Counted from the first letter of the stretch, positions 1 through 7,808 are shown. The stretch is DNA of 11,600 nt from SZUA-181 sp964601765 (GCA_964601765.1 CAZROR010000056.1:1-11600); one strand, 5' to 3'. The notes: generated by a model from the letters alone, not told the origin. Translations and numbers: made by a program.

Positions 1-1311
1 TTAGGTATCGCCCCCGGAGCTGCCCTGTCTTCGCCTGTCGGCCAGCCAGCGCATACGCTCGGCAAGCTGACGTTCAAAGCCACGTGTGGTTGGCCTGTAA
101 AAGCCTTCCACCTGCATGCCTTCAGGGAAATGCCGCTGCTGCACGACTGCATCCGGGGCATCATGGGCATACTGGTAGCCGGCCCCATGACCCAGCTTGC
201 GCATCAGCTTTGTCGGTGCATTTCGCAGGTGCATGGGAATACCGAGATTCTGTGTATCCTGTGCCATTTTGCGCGCCTGTTTCTCAGCCACATAGGCGGC
301 ATTGCTCTTGGGAGCCAGTGCCAGGTAAAGCGTGGCCACAAACAGCCCCTGCTCACCTTCCGGCGAGCCAAGAATCTCATACATGCGATGCGCTTCCAGA
401 CAGATGCCCAGCGCCTTCGGATCAGCCAGGCCGATATCCTCTGTGGCCATGCGAATCATGCGGCGGGCAATATACAGCGGTTCCTCACCGGCCTCGAGCA
501 TGCGTGCCAGCCAGTAGCAGGCCGCATCCGCGTCCGAATCACGCACGCACTTGTGCAGGGCCGAAATCAGATCGTAATGAAAATCACCGGCCCGATCATA
601 CCTCGCCTGCTGACGCGCCCAGTGGCGCCGAACATCAGCCTCGTGCCAGCAGCGCCCACTGTCCGCTGTCCATAACGACTCGATGGCATTCAGGGCATAG
701 CGGGCATCACCATCCGATGATGCCGACAGCCAGTCCAGCGCCGCGTCATCAACGGCAAATTCAGGCGTCTGCTTTTTCAGATGGGTGAGCGCACGAACCA
801 GAATCTCGCGTACATCTGCCGCCGCAAGCGAGCACAGGACAGCCACACGACAGCGTGAAAGCAATGCATTATTCAGAGAAAAGGACGGGTTCTCGGTCGT
901 TGCTCCGACCAGCACGAGTGTGCCATCCTCGATATAGGGCAGCAGCACATCCTGCTGGGCCTTGTTAAAGCGATGGATTTCATCGAGAAACAGCAGATAG
1001 GTGCGCCCCTCGCGCTTCGCCCGCGCAACCACCTCCTGCACCTCGGCCTTACCGGCCGCAACCGCAGAAAGGTGTACAAACGGCAATTTGGCCGCCTCGC
1101 TCATCAGCATGGCCAGCGTTGTCTTGCCGGTGCCGGGTGGCCCCCAGAAAATGCAGGACACGGCCTGCCCCACCCCGATCGCACGGGAAAACCACGAATC
1201 GGCTGCCGTAAGCTCCGGCTGGCCTTTCACCTCTGCCAGCGCACGGGGACGCAACCGGTGCGCAAGCGGTGCCAGCTCTCCCGCCTGCTGTTCAAAAAGA
1301 CCAGGGCTCAG
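1..1311 (-). CDS. rarA: Replication-associated recombination protein A (RarA/MgsA), AAA+ ATPase
   Basis: This is a clamp-loader-like AAA+ ATPase of the RarA/MgsA/WRNIP1 family, which acts at stalled replication forks in the cytoplasm. Counting from the CTG at 1311 (436 aa), it shows Walker A GPPGTGKT at about residues 57-64, Walker B LLFLDEIHRF near 106-115, sensor 1 GATTENPSF and an arginine-finger segment LLSRC. The C-terminal half matches the tetramerisation region of the family. The first ATG/GTG/TTG in frame is a TTG at 1254, but starting there drops a conserved-looking stretch (PLAHRLRPRALAEV) that family members carry. The reading frame stays open upstream, and CTG 1311 has AGGGA seven bases before it and overlaps the stop of the preceding gene. 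TAA lies at 1-3, so the 3' end is complete. The product call is secure; the start is inferred. Confidence 0.95.
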   Translation of the reverse strand: MSPGLFEQQAGELAPLAHRLRPRALAEVKGQPELTAADSWFSRAIGVGQAVSCIFWGPPGTGKTTLAMLMSEAAKLPFVHLSAVAAGKAEVQEVVARAKREGRTYLLFLDEIHRFNKAQQDVLLPYIEDGTLVLVGATTENPSFSLNNALLSRCRVAVLCSLAAADVREILVRALTHLKKQTPEFAVDDAALDWLSASSDGDARYALNAIESLWTADSGRCWHEADVRRHWARQQARYDRAGDFHYDLISALHKCVRDSDADAACYWLARMLEAGEEPLYIARRMIRMATEDIGLADPKALGICLEAHRMYEILGSPEGEQGLFVATLYLALAPKSNAAYVAEKQARKMAQDTQNLGIPMHLRNAPTKLMRKLGHGAGYQYAHDAPDAVVQQRHFPEGMQVEGFYRPTTRGFERQLAERMRWLADRRRQGSSGGDT

Positions 1312-2450
1312 AAGCTTTTCCCTATGGAGATGGCAATCACCTGGCGACGGTCGCGATAGGTGCCTGCAAAGGTACCACTGAGCACCTTGCGCTTCGGAAA
1401 ATAGGTATAAGCATAGGCGAGGTCCGCATGTACGCTAAAGACATCGCCGCCCATACCCAGGCTGAAGCGGTGACTGTCACCGTCGGCAATGCGTGCGTTG
1501 AAGCCTGTATCCTTGTTCGCACCCTGATCAAAGGCATAACCGAACCTGAACTGGCTACCCTCACGCCAGGTCCAGGTGATGCCTGCCATGGCAGCAAACG
1601 TGTCGCGCAGATTCAGGGTGTTCGTCTGGGCACCAGCGCCACCCGTGACATTCAAATCCCTGAGGTCGGACCATCCGGTCCAGCTTCCATCTACTTCCAG
1701 TCGCAGCCCATCAGTCAGGTTATATCCCACACCAATATGCGCCTCATTCGGCAGCTGCACATCCACGCGGCCGGCGTCCGTTTTGCTGTTTACGCTCAGC
1801 TTGGTCCCCAGCCGAAACATCGCCCCGAGCGACCAGGCAGGCATGGGCCGCCACAACCAGGCAACATGGCCGCCAAAACTACCGGCATCCGTGCCGGAAA
1901 AGCTGGCGCCCGTGCTGTTGAGATCCAGTTGGGTATAATACCAGTCTGCACCGGCAGCAATAGCCATTGTGCTGTTCAGCGCATAAATGGCATCCAGTGA
2001 TGTACGTAGCGTGAACAACCGAGTCTTGCTCGCCTGCCCACCAAAAACCGTGTCCCCCCAGTTGCTATCCATCGCATACGGCGTAGTCACACCGATACCA
2101 AAGCCAAAATCCCGGTCGCGAGGCATCCAGGAGAGAAACACGTGTGCGGTATTGCCCAGCACAGCCGTGTCAGGTGCGATACCACCGGTGATTTCAGCTG
2201 ACGAATCACGAAACGGAATTGCTGCGCCTGCCAGCGCGCTTACACCGTCCTGCCAGGCGATACCGGCCGGATTGTAGGCCATGGCGGAGGCATCATCGGC
2301 CAGGGCGGTGTAGGCATTGGCAACGCCAAGGCCAGCAGCAGAGAAATCTGGCTGGTCGAATGCTGCTGCCGACACCACCCCCGGCATACCGGGACATAAA
2401 ATCAAGACGAGAAAAGCAATACGTTTCAGCAATGTTCCATCCTTATCCAT
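1308..2450 (-). CDS. FadL/OmpP1/TodX-family outer-membrane channel protein
   Basis: This is a predicted outer-membrane beta-barrel of the FadL family, whose members take up long-chain fatty acids or other hydrophobic compounds; the substrate here is unknown. The N-terminus has a basic residue pair, a hydrophobic core (AFLVLILCPGMPGVVSA) and a likely cleavage before AAFDQ. The mature start has the family hallmarks: GLGVANAYTALADDASAMAYNPAG. The rest alternates polar and aromatic residues in barrel fashion and ends in Phe, typical of a Bam recognition signal. At 380 aa it is somewhat shorter than E. coli FadL. Three starts compete: ATG 2459 (overlapping the lolA stop), ATG 2450 (used here), and TTG 2432, which has AAGGA seven bases upstream and gives a cleaner signal peptide. 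It lies between lolA and rarA, genes that are adjacent in E. coli. Confidence 0.85.
   Translation of the reverse strand: MDKDGTLLKRIAFLVLILCPGMPGVVSAAAFDQPDFSAAGLGVANAYTALADDASAMAYNPAGIAWQDGVSALAGAAIPFRDSSAEITGGIAPDTAVLGNTAHVFLSWMPRDRDFGFGIGVTTPYAMDSNWGDTVFGGQASKTRLFTLRTSLDAIYALNSTMAIAAGADWYYTQLDLNSTGASFSGTDAGSFGGHVAWLWRPMPAWSLGAMFRLGTKLSVNSKTDAGRVDVQLPNEAHIGVGYNLTDGLRLEVDGSWTGWSDLRDLNVTGGAGAQTNTLNLRDTFAAMAGITWTWREGSQFRFGYAFDQGANKDTGFNARIADGDSHRFSLGMGGDVFSVHADLAYAYTYFPKRKVLSGTFAGTYRDRRQVIAISIGKSF
1319..1323 (-). promoter_or_regulatory. Shine-Dalgarno site for the CTG start of rarA
   Basis: On the minus strand AGGGA is followed by seven bases and then CTG, which overlaps the TGA (1310-1308) of the FadL-like gene. 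The spacing is optimal for a ribosome binding site, and this supports CTG 1311 over TTG 1254 as the rarA start. It lies inside the last codons of the upstream gene, as expected for translational coupling. Confidence 0.45.
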
Positions 2451-2451
2451 G

Positions 2452-3060
2452 TCATCCATGATCCTCCACCACATCCACGCCGGGCGGAATGGTGAAGACA
2501 AACGTGCTCTCCGGCGGACGGGTGGCATGTATATCAAGCAGTCGAATACGGTTGCGGTTGCCCAGCATGTCCACGCTTTCGATCACGGAAAGCTGCCCGT
2601 GAGCACCCAGCTCCAGCCATATCCGGTTGGCTGCACCAACCCGTACGTGGTAACGACGCCGGTCCCTATCCGCCTTGATGACCTCCATATCATCGAGGCC
2701 CACACTGCCATCGAGCAGGCGCATCACAACCGGATCAATCTCATCGAGATGCCGCAGAACGCGTACCTGCATGAGGTCGGGCTCATAATGCCAGATGCGC
2801 ATGCCATCGCTGACATACAGCTGTTCGTATGGCGCAGTATAGTGCCAGCGAAAGCGCATGGGACGGCGCACCGCAAGCGTGCCCGAATAGGTCTGCCTCG
2901 TACCATCAGCAAACAATAGCTGCTGTTCAAAGGTGCAGGTGAACCCACCGACAACCGCAAGCCGCTCCAGCCCCTGCCGCAATGCCGGCGGCAACCCTGC
3001 GGCAGCCGCAACGGCAGGCAGGGCAAGCACGAAGGCCAGGCCTGCTGCAAGGCGCCTCAT
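2452..3060 (-). CDS. lolA: Outer-membrane lipoprotein carrier protein LolA
   Basis: LolA is the periplasmic chaperone that takes mature lipoproteins from the LolCDE ABC transporter and hands them to the outer-membrane receptor LolB. The 202-aa length is almost that of E. coli LolA (203 aa). A signal peptide (MRRLAAGLAFVLALPAVAAA) is followed by the family pattern: a FTCTFEQQ strand, then GTLAVRRPMRFRWHY and YVSDGMRIWHYEP, which correspond to the open-barrel strands and the 'RP..F.W.Y..P....VSDG..LW.Y.P' signature. The ATG at 3060 overlaps the ftsK stop as ATGA, with GGAG seven bases upstream. Its position directly after ftsK is the same as in E. coli. The 3' end overlaps or abuts the candidate starts of the next gene. 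Confident call. Confidence 0.93.
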   Translation of the reverse strand: MRRLAAGLAFVLALPAVAAAAGLPPALRQGLERLAVVGGFTCTFEQQLLFADGTRQTYSGTLAVRRPMRFRWHYTAPYEQLYVSDGMRIWHYEPDLMQVRVLRHLDEIDPVVMRLLDGSVGLDDMEVIKADRDRRRYHVRVGAANRIWLELGAHGQLSVIESVDMLGNRNRIRLLDIHATRPPESTFVFTIPPGVDVVEDHG

Positions 3061-5261
3061 TCCACCACTCCGCCGCCATCCTCCGGCCGCCGTGCCAGCA
3101 CCTTGCGGATGCCGCCGGCGCCCGGTGCGGTCACCAGGCCATCGCGCTCCATACGCTCCACCATGCGACTGGCGCGGTTGTAGCCAACGCGCAAATGCCG
3201 CTGAATCATCGAGGCCGAGCACTGTCCCCTGTCAATTACGAGGGCCACGGCCTCATCAAATTTCGGGTCGTCATCCTCATCCGCGGTTGCACCACCTGGC
3301 TCCTCGCCGCCCACCTCCAGAATCTCATCACGGTAGTCCGGCGCGCCCTGCTCCTTCAGGTGCGCCGCCAGGGCAGCCACCTCACCATCGGAAACAAAGG
3401 CGCCGTGCACGCGTCTGAGTTCGCGCCCACCGCTCAGGAACAGCATGTCGCCCTGTCCGAGCAACTGCTCGGCCCCGATCTGGTCGAGAATGGTGCGGGA
3501 ATCCACGCGCGAGGACACCTGGAATGAAATCCGGCTGGGCAGGTTGGCCTTGATCAGGCCGGTAATCACATCCACGCTCGGCCGCTGCGTCGCAAGAATC
3601 AGATGAATACCGGCCGCACGCGCCTTTTGCGCCAGCCGGCAAATGGATTGTTCCACCTCGCGACCGGCCACCATCATCAGGTCGGCCAGCTCATCGACAA
3701 CGATCACGATATACGGGAGCCGCTCCGGCTGCTCCCCATCCCCGGCCTTCATAGTGTGCACAGCCTTGTTATAGCTGGCGATATTGCGCACCTTGTGCTC
3801 GGACAACAGCCGGTACCGCCGCTCCATCTCGTACACAGCCCAGGCCAGCGCCTTTGCTGCCTTGTGTGGCTGCGTCACCACCGGTACAAGCAGATGCGGA
3901 ATATCCTCATAGGCGGACAGCTCCAGCATTTTTGGATCAACGAGGATCAGGCGCAGGTCGTGGGGAGAGTGGATTGTCAGCATGGAGCATATCATGCTGT
4001 TTACAGCCACAGACTTGCCGGAGCCGGTTGTGCCGGCAATCAACAGGTGTGGCATCCTGACAAGATCGGTAACAACCGGATTGCCGGCAATGTCCACGCC
4101 CAGCGCCAGCGGCAGCATATGGCGCTGGTCCGAGAACTCGCGGCTGGCAAGCACATCGTGCATGAGCACCATCTCGCGTTCCTCATTCGGGATCTCGATG
4201 CCAATCACGCTCTTGCCCGGAATATTGCCTGCCACGCGCACACTGACCGCCGACATGGCCCGCGCCAGATCATCCTGCAGGGCCGCCACCCGGCTCACCT
4301 TCGTGCCGGGTGCCGGCTCGAATTCAAACTGGGTGACAACGGGCCCGGGCTGCACGGCAACCACCTCACCCTCGACACGGTAATCAAGCAGCTTTTTCTC
4401 CAGCATTCGCGCCATGGCCTGCAGCGCCTCCGGGCTGCGAGACTTGCCTTTGGCATGCCTGACATTGAACAGGTCAAGATTGGGCAGCTTGAAGCCGCGC
4501 GCAGGCTCCTTGAGTGCAAGTTCGACCTGTTGTTCCTGCCGTGCGCGTCTTGAAACAGCCGTCTGCGCCTTGGTGCCAACCTTGGGCGCGGCCTTTTTCC
4601 GGGGCGCCGAGGCGGCTGCCTGTTTCTTCTGACGCCGCTCCTGCTGCACCCCCACACGCGCCCTGCGCTCCTGCAGCCCCCTGGCTATGGCCGCATACCA
4701 GCGGCTGGCCGCCTGCCACCCGGCACCGAGCATGACACCAGTGCGCGCGGCAATGCGCAGCATGGAGATATGTGAGGCCGTCACAAAGCTGCTGAGCAGC
4801 AGGGCAAGCAGCAGCACATCCCGGCCAATGGCATGCAGACCCCGGCCCAGATTCTCAGCCAGCAGCTTGCCGAAGGCCCCGCCAAATCCCGCTGGCACCA
4901 CGGCATACTCTCCCGTAAAGCCGGCACCGTGGGCGTGCATCAGTGCCGCTGCCGCCAGCAGGACAGGCAGCCAGAACAATGACGTCCACCCACCAAGCCA
5001 TGGCCTGATGCCAAGGCCAATGCGTACGGCCAGGGCCAAAGCAAGCGCAACAATCAGCCAGGACGCATAACCAAACAGCTGATACAGAAAGTCTGACATA
5101 TAGGCGCCAACGATGCCCACCTGATTACGTGCGATAGCATCGGTAGCATGATTGAAGGAAGGATCCTGCGGCGAATAGCTGTACAGCGACAACGCCAGCA
5201 GCACCACGGCACCGGCAAGCAGCACCGCGGCAGACTCGCGGAGTATCTCCCGACCCTTCAA
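3057..5261 (-). CDS. ftsK: DNA translocase FtsK
   Basis: FtsK is the septum-anchored, hexameric DNA pump that clears chromosome ends during division and activates XerCD at dif. The 734-aa protein has an N-terminal membrane domain (hydrophobic stretches near residues 11-28, 62-82, 95-110 and 148-165), a short Lys/Ala-rich linker (about 195-250), and then the motor. The motor contains Walker A AGTTGSGKS (409-417), a LILVDPKMLEL strand (438-448), Walker B VIVVDELADL (519-528) and LILATQRPSVDVITG. A winged-helix gamma domain follows (about 665-725), with the helix RHLRVGYNRASRMVERM that reads polar KOPS sequences. The start is TTG 5261: an in-frame TAA lies two codons upstream, so no earlier start is possible. 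GGGA lies six bases before the TTG. The linker is much shorter than that of E. coli FtsK, which is common outside enterics. Confidence 0.96.
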   Translation of the reverse strand: MKGREILRESAAVLLAGAVVLLALSLYSYSPQDPSFNHATDAIARNQVGIVGAYMSDFLYQLFGYASWLIVALALALAVRIGLGIRPWLGGWTSLFWLPVLLAAAALMHAHGAGFTGEYAVVPAGFGGAFGKLLAENLGRGLHAIGRDVLLLALLLSSFVTASHISMLRIAARTGVMLGAGWQAASRWYAAIARGLQERRARVGVQQERRQKKQAAASAPRKKAAPKVGTKAQTAVSRRARQEQQVELALKEPARGFKLPNLDLFNVRHAKGKSRSPEALQAMARMLEKKLLDYRVEGEVVAVQPGPVVTQFEFEPAPGTKVSRVAALQDDLARAMSAVSVRVAGNIPGKSVIGIEIPNEEREMVLMHDVLASREFSDQRHMLPLALGVDIAGNPVVTDLVRMPHLLIAGTTGSGKSVAVNSMICSMLTIHSPHDLRLILVDPKMLELSAYEDIPHLLVPVVTQPHKAAKALAWAVYEMERRYRLLSEHKVRNIASYNKAVHTMKAGDGEQPERLPYIVIVVDELADLMMVAGREVEQSICRLAQKARAAGIHLILATQRPSVDVITGLIKANLPSRISFQVSSRVDSRTILDQIGAEQLLGQGDMLFLSGGRELRRVHGAFVSDGEVAALAAHLKEQGAPDYRDEILEVGGEEPGGATADEDDDPKFDEAVALVIDRGQCSASMIQRHLRVGYNRASRMVERMERDGLVTAPGAGGIRKVLARRPEDGGGVVE

Positions 5262-5503
5262 GTGTTATCCCGGATTTTTCATGGGCACACGGACAACCGG
5301 CACGGGACAGGCAGGGCCGGGACACGCATGCAGGCGCCATCGCTATGGTTGATCGCCGAGGATACGCCCCCGGCCCAAAGAACCAGACCGGGCACCGCGA
5401 AATGCAGAATGTCACACGTCATGTGCGCACATCATCGCATTAAAAACTTTTTGACAAAACATCTTATAGCTCTCCTGACCTGTGGTTACCATGAAAAGTC
5501 TGG
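5262..5503. other. Intergenic region between rnj and ftsK
   Basis: These 242 bp contain no convincing gene. They hold an AT-rich patch (5441-5470), a 12-bp perfect palindrome (5421-5432), and three imperfect TGTCC-rich direct repeats on the minus strand nearer to ftsK (about 5285-5330). A minus-strand promoter for ftsK is expected here, but no good -35/-10 pair could be found. A plus-strand TTGACA at 5451-5456 lacks a matching -10. No GC-rich hairpin with a T-run is visible after rnj, so read-through from pyrE-rnj into ftsK is possible. Confidence 0.6.
5421..5432. repeat. 12-bp perfect palindrome, possible operator upstream of ftsK
   Basis: ATGTGCGCACAT equals its own reverse complement. It lies about 160 bp upstream of the ftsK start in the only sizeable gap between two minus-strand operons, a reasonable place for a dimeric regulator. 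No family can be assigned, and a chance palindrome is possible. Confidence 0.35.
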
Positions 5504-7162
5504 CTATACTTCCATGATACTTGGCAGCACGATGGGCCGCCGGCCGATGTGGCGCTTGAACCAGCGCCTGAGCCAGACACGCACCTCCTCATTGGCTGCC
5601 TCCATGTCAGCAAGCAGTTCGCTGCCCACGGAATCAAGGTGGCCACGGAGCTCAGCCGTGGCAGCAGCCAGTACCTCGGCTCCCACCTCAGCGTGCAACA
5701 CGCCGCGCGTGACCAGCTCCGGCTCGCCCAGCACCCGCCCTTCCTGCCGGCTGACGAGCACAATAGCCGCCACGATACCATCCTCGGCAAGCTGCCGCCT
5801 GTCACGCAATACGACCGTATCGATTTCATCGCCCAGTTCACCATCGACAAACACGGCACCAGCCGCAAAGCGCTGGCCAAGGCGTACACCACCATTATCC
5901 ACTTCCAGGATCTGGCCATTCTCGGCAATGATCACCCGGTCTGCGGGAATGCCCGCGGCAATCGCAAGGTGGCGATGCTCCACCAGATTGCGATACTCAC
6001 CGTGCACCGGATAGACGTAACGCGGTCGCGTCAGCTGAATCATCGTTTTCAGCTCATGTGCCTGTCCATGCCCTGAAACATGTAACGGCGCCTGGCCTGC
6101 ATGTACGACACGTGCACCACGACGATAGATGTGGTTGATCATCTCGTTAATCAGCTGCTCATTGCCCGGGATGTGGGACGATGAAAATACAACCAGATCT
6201 CCCGGCCCCAGACTGAATCCCTTGTACCTGTCCTGTGCAATGCGTGCCAGCGCAGCCCTCGACTCCCCCTGTGATCCGGTGGCAATCACAAGTACCTCGC
6301 GCGCGGCAAGCGTATCCACCTCATCCATACTGATCATCGCTCCGGCCGGCACGTTCAGGCGATTGAGATCACCGGCGATACGAAAGTTCCTTTCCAGGCT
6401 GCGGCCGGCCAGGGCGATTTTCCTGCCACAGGCAATAGCGACATCGATGATCTGCTGAATGCGGAAGATATTCGAGGAAAAGGTGGTAACAACCACACGA
6501 CCCTGACAGTCGATGATGGCCTGCTTCAGGCCAGGGCCAACAATACGCTCGCTGGGGCTGCTGCCGGAACGCACCGCGTTGGTCGAGTCCGAGGCCAGCA
6601 TCAGCACGCCCTGGCCACCCAGTTCCGCAAAGCGGTGCAGGGCCGTGGCGCGACCATCCAGTGGTGCGGGATCAAACTTGAAATCACCGGTATGTATGAT
6701 AATGCCATGAGGGGTGTGGATAGCGACGGATACGGCATCCATGATGCTGTGCGTTACCGGCACGCCCTCAACCTGGAACGGGCCAAGCGCCACCCTTCCG
6801 GCCTCCGGCAACTGCGCAAGTGTCGGGGAAAACCCCTTCACCTCTTCCATTTTCCCGCTAACCAGCCCAAGCGTCATTTCCGTGCCGTACACTGGCACAT
6901 TCAGGCGCGGCAACAGATACGGCAATGCGCCGATATGATCCTCATGTCCATGCGTCAGCACGATGGCATGCAGCTTCAGCCCCAGATCATCGATTGCGGA
7001 TATATCGGGAATGACGACATCCACGCCATGTTGGCCGGGCTGTGGAAACCCCATCCCGCAGTCCACGACAATGGCATCCTGCCCGATGGCATACACCATC
7101 ATATTCTTGCCGAATTCTCCAACCCCGCCAAACGGGAGCAGGCGTACAGGAGGCTGGCTCAT
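5504..7162 (-). CDS. rnj: Ribonuclease J (beta-CASP metallo-beta-lactamase RNase)
   Basis: RNase J is a zinc-dependent 5'-3' exonuclease and endonuclease for RNA maturation and decay in the cytoplasm. The 552-aa protein has the usual family length. Metal ligands are visible: HGHEDH (71-76), His in VTHS (138), Asp in HTGDFKFD (160) and a late His in PVHGEY (387). The beta-CASP insert shows ASDSTNA (190-196), ATGSQGE, FSSSHIPGNE with motif-B His 330, and HVSGHG (361-366) as motif C. A C-terminal domain of about 100 aa follows. The start is ATG 7162, which forms an ATGA overlap with the pyrE stop. GGAGG directly abuts this ATG, unusually tight spacing, so translation probably relies on coupling to pyrE. 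A longer frame to 7225 exists but would run into pyrE and adds non-family sequence. Confidence 0.95.
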   Translation of the reverse strand: MSQPPVRLLPFGGVGEFGKNMMVYAIGQDAIVVDCGMGFPQPGQHGVDVVIPDISAIDDLGLKLHAIVLTHGHEDHIGALPYLLPRLNVPVYGTEMTLGLVSGKMEEVKGFSPTLAQLPEAGRVALGPFQVEGVPVTHSIMDAVSVAIHTPHGIIIHTGDFKFDPAPLDGRATALHRFAELGGQGVLMLASDSTNAVRSGSSPSERIVGPGLKQAIIDCQGRVVVTTFSSNIFRIQQIIDVAIACGRKIALAGRSLERNFRIAGDLNRLNVPAGAMISMDEVDTLAAREVLVIATGSQGESRAALARIAQDRYKGFSLGPGDLVVFSSSHIPGNEQLINEMINHIYRRGARVVHAGQAPLHVSGHGQAHELKTMIQLTRPRYVYPVHGEYRNLVEHRHLAIAAGIPADRVIIAENGQILEVDNGGVRLGQRFAAGAVFVDGELGDEIDTVVLRDRRQLAEDGIVAAIVLVSRQEGRVLGEPELVTRGVLHAEVGAEVLAAATAELRGHLDSVGSELLADMEAANEEVRVWLRRWFKRHIGRRPIVLPSIMEV

Positions 7163-7743
7163 CCTCCAGCACCCGGCCTGCTGCCGGGCTTCACGGCAGC
7201 AACGCCCGCCGCGCACAGCGGACATGTGTCGGCATCATAGGTGGGCACCTCAAGCTGCAACAGCGTCTGACAGGGGACATCGAAGCGTCCGGTCTCAGCC
7301 GGCGCGCGATCCACAAGTGCCATCACCCTCAGCGGCACGCCACCATGCGTGCGCACGACCTTCATACACTCACGCACCGAGCCTCCCGTGGTAATCACAT
7401 CCTCCACAATGAGTACGCGTGCGCCCTCATCGATGTCAAAGCCCCGCCTGAGCGTCATCAGGCCGTCCTTGCGTTCCGTAAAAACAAACGGCTTTTGTAA
7501 GGCGCGTGCCACCTCATGACCAATGATCAGGCCTCCCAGCGCCGGGGAGACCACGAGGTCTACTTCTTCCCTGCCCATGAGCGCCGCCAGCATGGCAGCC
7601 AGACGTGCAGCCTGTTCGGGATGCATCAGCACTTTCGCGGATTGCAAATAACGCTCCGAGTGTCTGCCACTGGATAGAATGAAGTGGCCGGAGAGCAACG
7701 CCCCGGCCTGCTCGTAAATCGCAAGAATTTCCTGTTTCTGCAT
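7159..7743 (-). CDS. pyrE: Orotate phosphoribosyltransferase PyrE
   Basis: PyrE joins orotate and PRPP to give OMP, the fifth step of de novo pyrimidine synthesis. The 194-aa protein has the PRPP-binding loop VLIVEDVITTGGS (110-122), the flexible-loop TERKDG (89-94) and the substrate segment HFILSSGRHS (20-29). The C-terminus has DADTCPLCAAG (170-180), a CxxC feature found in one PyrE subgroup and absent from the E. coli enzyme. The start is ATG 7743, with AAAGGA four bases upstream. The stop overlaps the rnj ATG, making a two-gene operon. A 9-bp-arm inverted repeat lies just upstream and may take part in control. Confidence 0.95.
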   Translation of the reverse strand: MQKQEILAIYEQAGALLSGHFILSSGRHSERYLQSAKVLMHPEQAARLAAMLAALMGREEVDLVVSPALGGLIIGHEVARALQKPFVFTERKDGLMTLRRGFDIDEGARVLIVEDVITTGGSVRECMKVVRTHGGVPLRVMALVDRAPAETGRFDVPCQTLLQLEVPTYDADTCPLCAAGVAAVKPGSRPGAGG

Positions 7744-7747
7744 GTTG

Positions 7748-7753
7748 TCCTTT
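7748..7753 (-). promoter_or_regulatory. Shine-Dalgarno site of pyrE
   Basis: AAAGGA on the minus strand lies four bases before ATG 7743 and fixes the pyrE start. It overlaps TATAAA, which resembles a -10 box but would leave almost no leader, so the ribosome-site reading is preferred. Confidence 0.7.
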
Positions 7754-7762
7754 ATAATCCCA

Positions 7763-7786
7763 GATACAATGTTGCGGCAGTGTATC
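7763..7786. repeat. Inverted repeat upstream of pyrE (9-bp arms, 6-bp loop)
   Basis: GATACAATG (7763-7771) and CAGTGTATC (7778-7786) are inverted copies matching at 8 of 9 positions, around TTGCGG. The repeat sits 20 bp ahead of the pyrE start, between it and the miniature element. It could be an operator, or a hairpin in the pyrE leader if transcription starts further upstream. It has no T-run, so it is not a standard terminator. Confidence 0.5.
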
Positions 7787-7792
7787 AGCTAG

Positions 7793-7808
7793 GGGTGCTC
7801 TGAATAAG
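7793..7808 (+). repeat. Left terminal inverted repeat of the miniature element
   Basis: GGGTGCTCTGAATAAG pairs with the inverted arm at 7872-7887 with three mismatches (arm positions 3, 4 and 13). It directly follows CTAG. Confidence 0.6.

Noticed and set aside
84..788. Long plus-strand reading frame opposite rarA.
   Set aside because: It is an antisense shadow: Pro/His/Arg-rich, with no family motif, and the minus strand encodes a clear RarA.
3603..4553. A 316-codon plus-strand frame opposite ftsK.
   Set aside because: It lies fully inside the conserved FtsK motor coding sequence and shows His/Gln-rich shadow composition.
5368..5394. CCCGG...CCGGG hairpin as a terminator after rnj.
   Set aside because: The stem is only 5 bp with a long loop and has no following T-run on the minus strand.
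5415..5465. A 16-codon reading frame on the minus strand (MFCQKVFNAMM...) after an AGGAG-like site.
   Set aside because: It is very short, spacing of the site is nine bases, and no conserved or functional feature is visible; chance is likely.
5451..5479. Perfect -35 box TTGACA on the plus strand.
   Set aside because: No -10-like hexamer at 16-18 bp, and the next plus-strand gene is over 2 kb away.
7160..7225. Longer N-terminus for RNase J beginning at 7225.
   Set aside because: The added residues are not family-like and fully overlap the pyrE coding end; ATG 7162 gives the normal N-terminus and an ATGA overlap.
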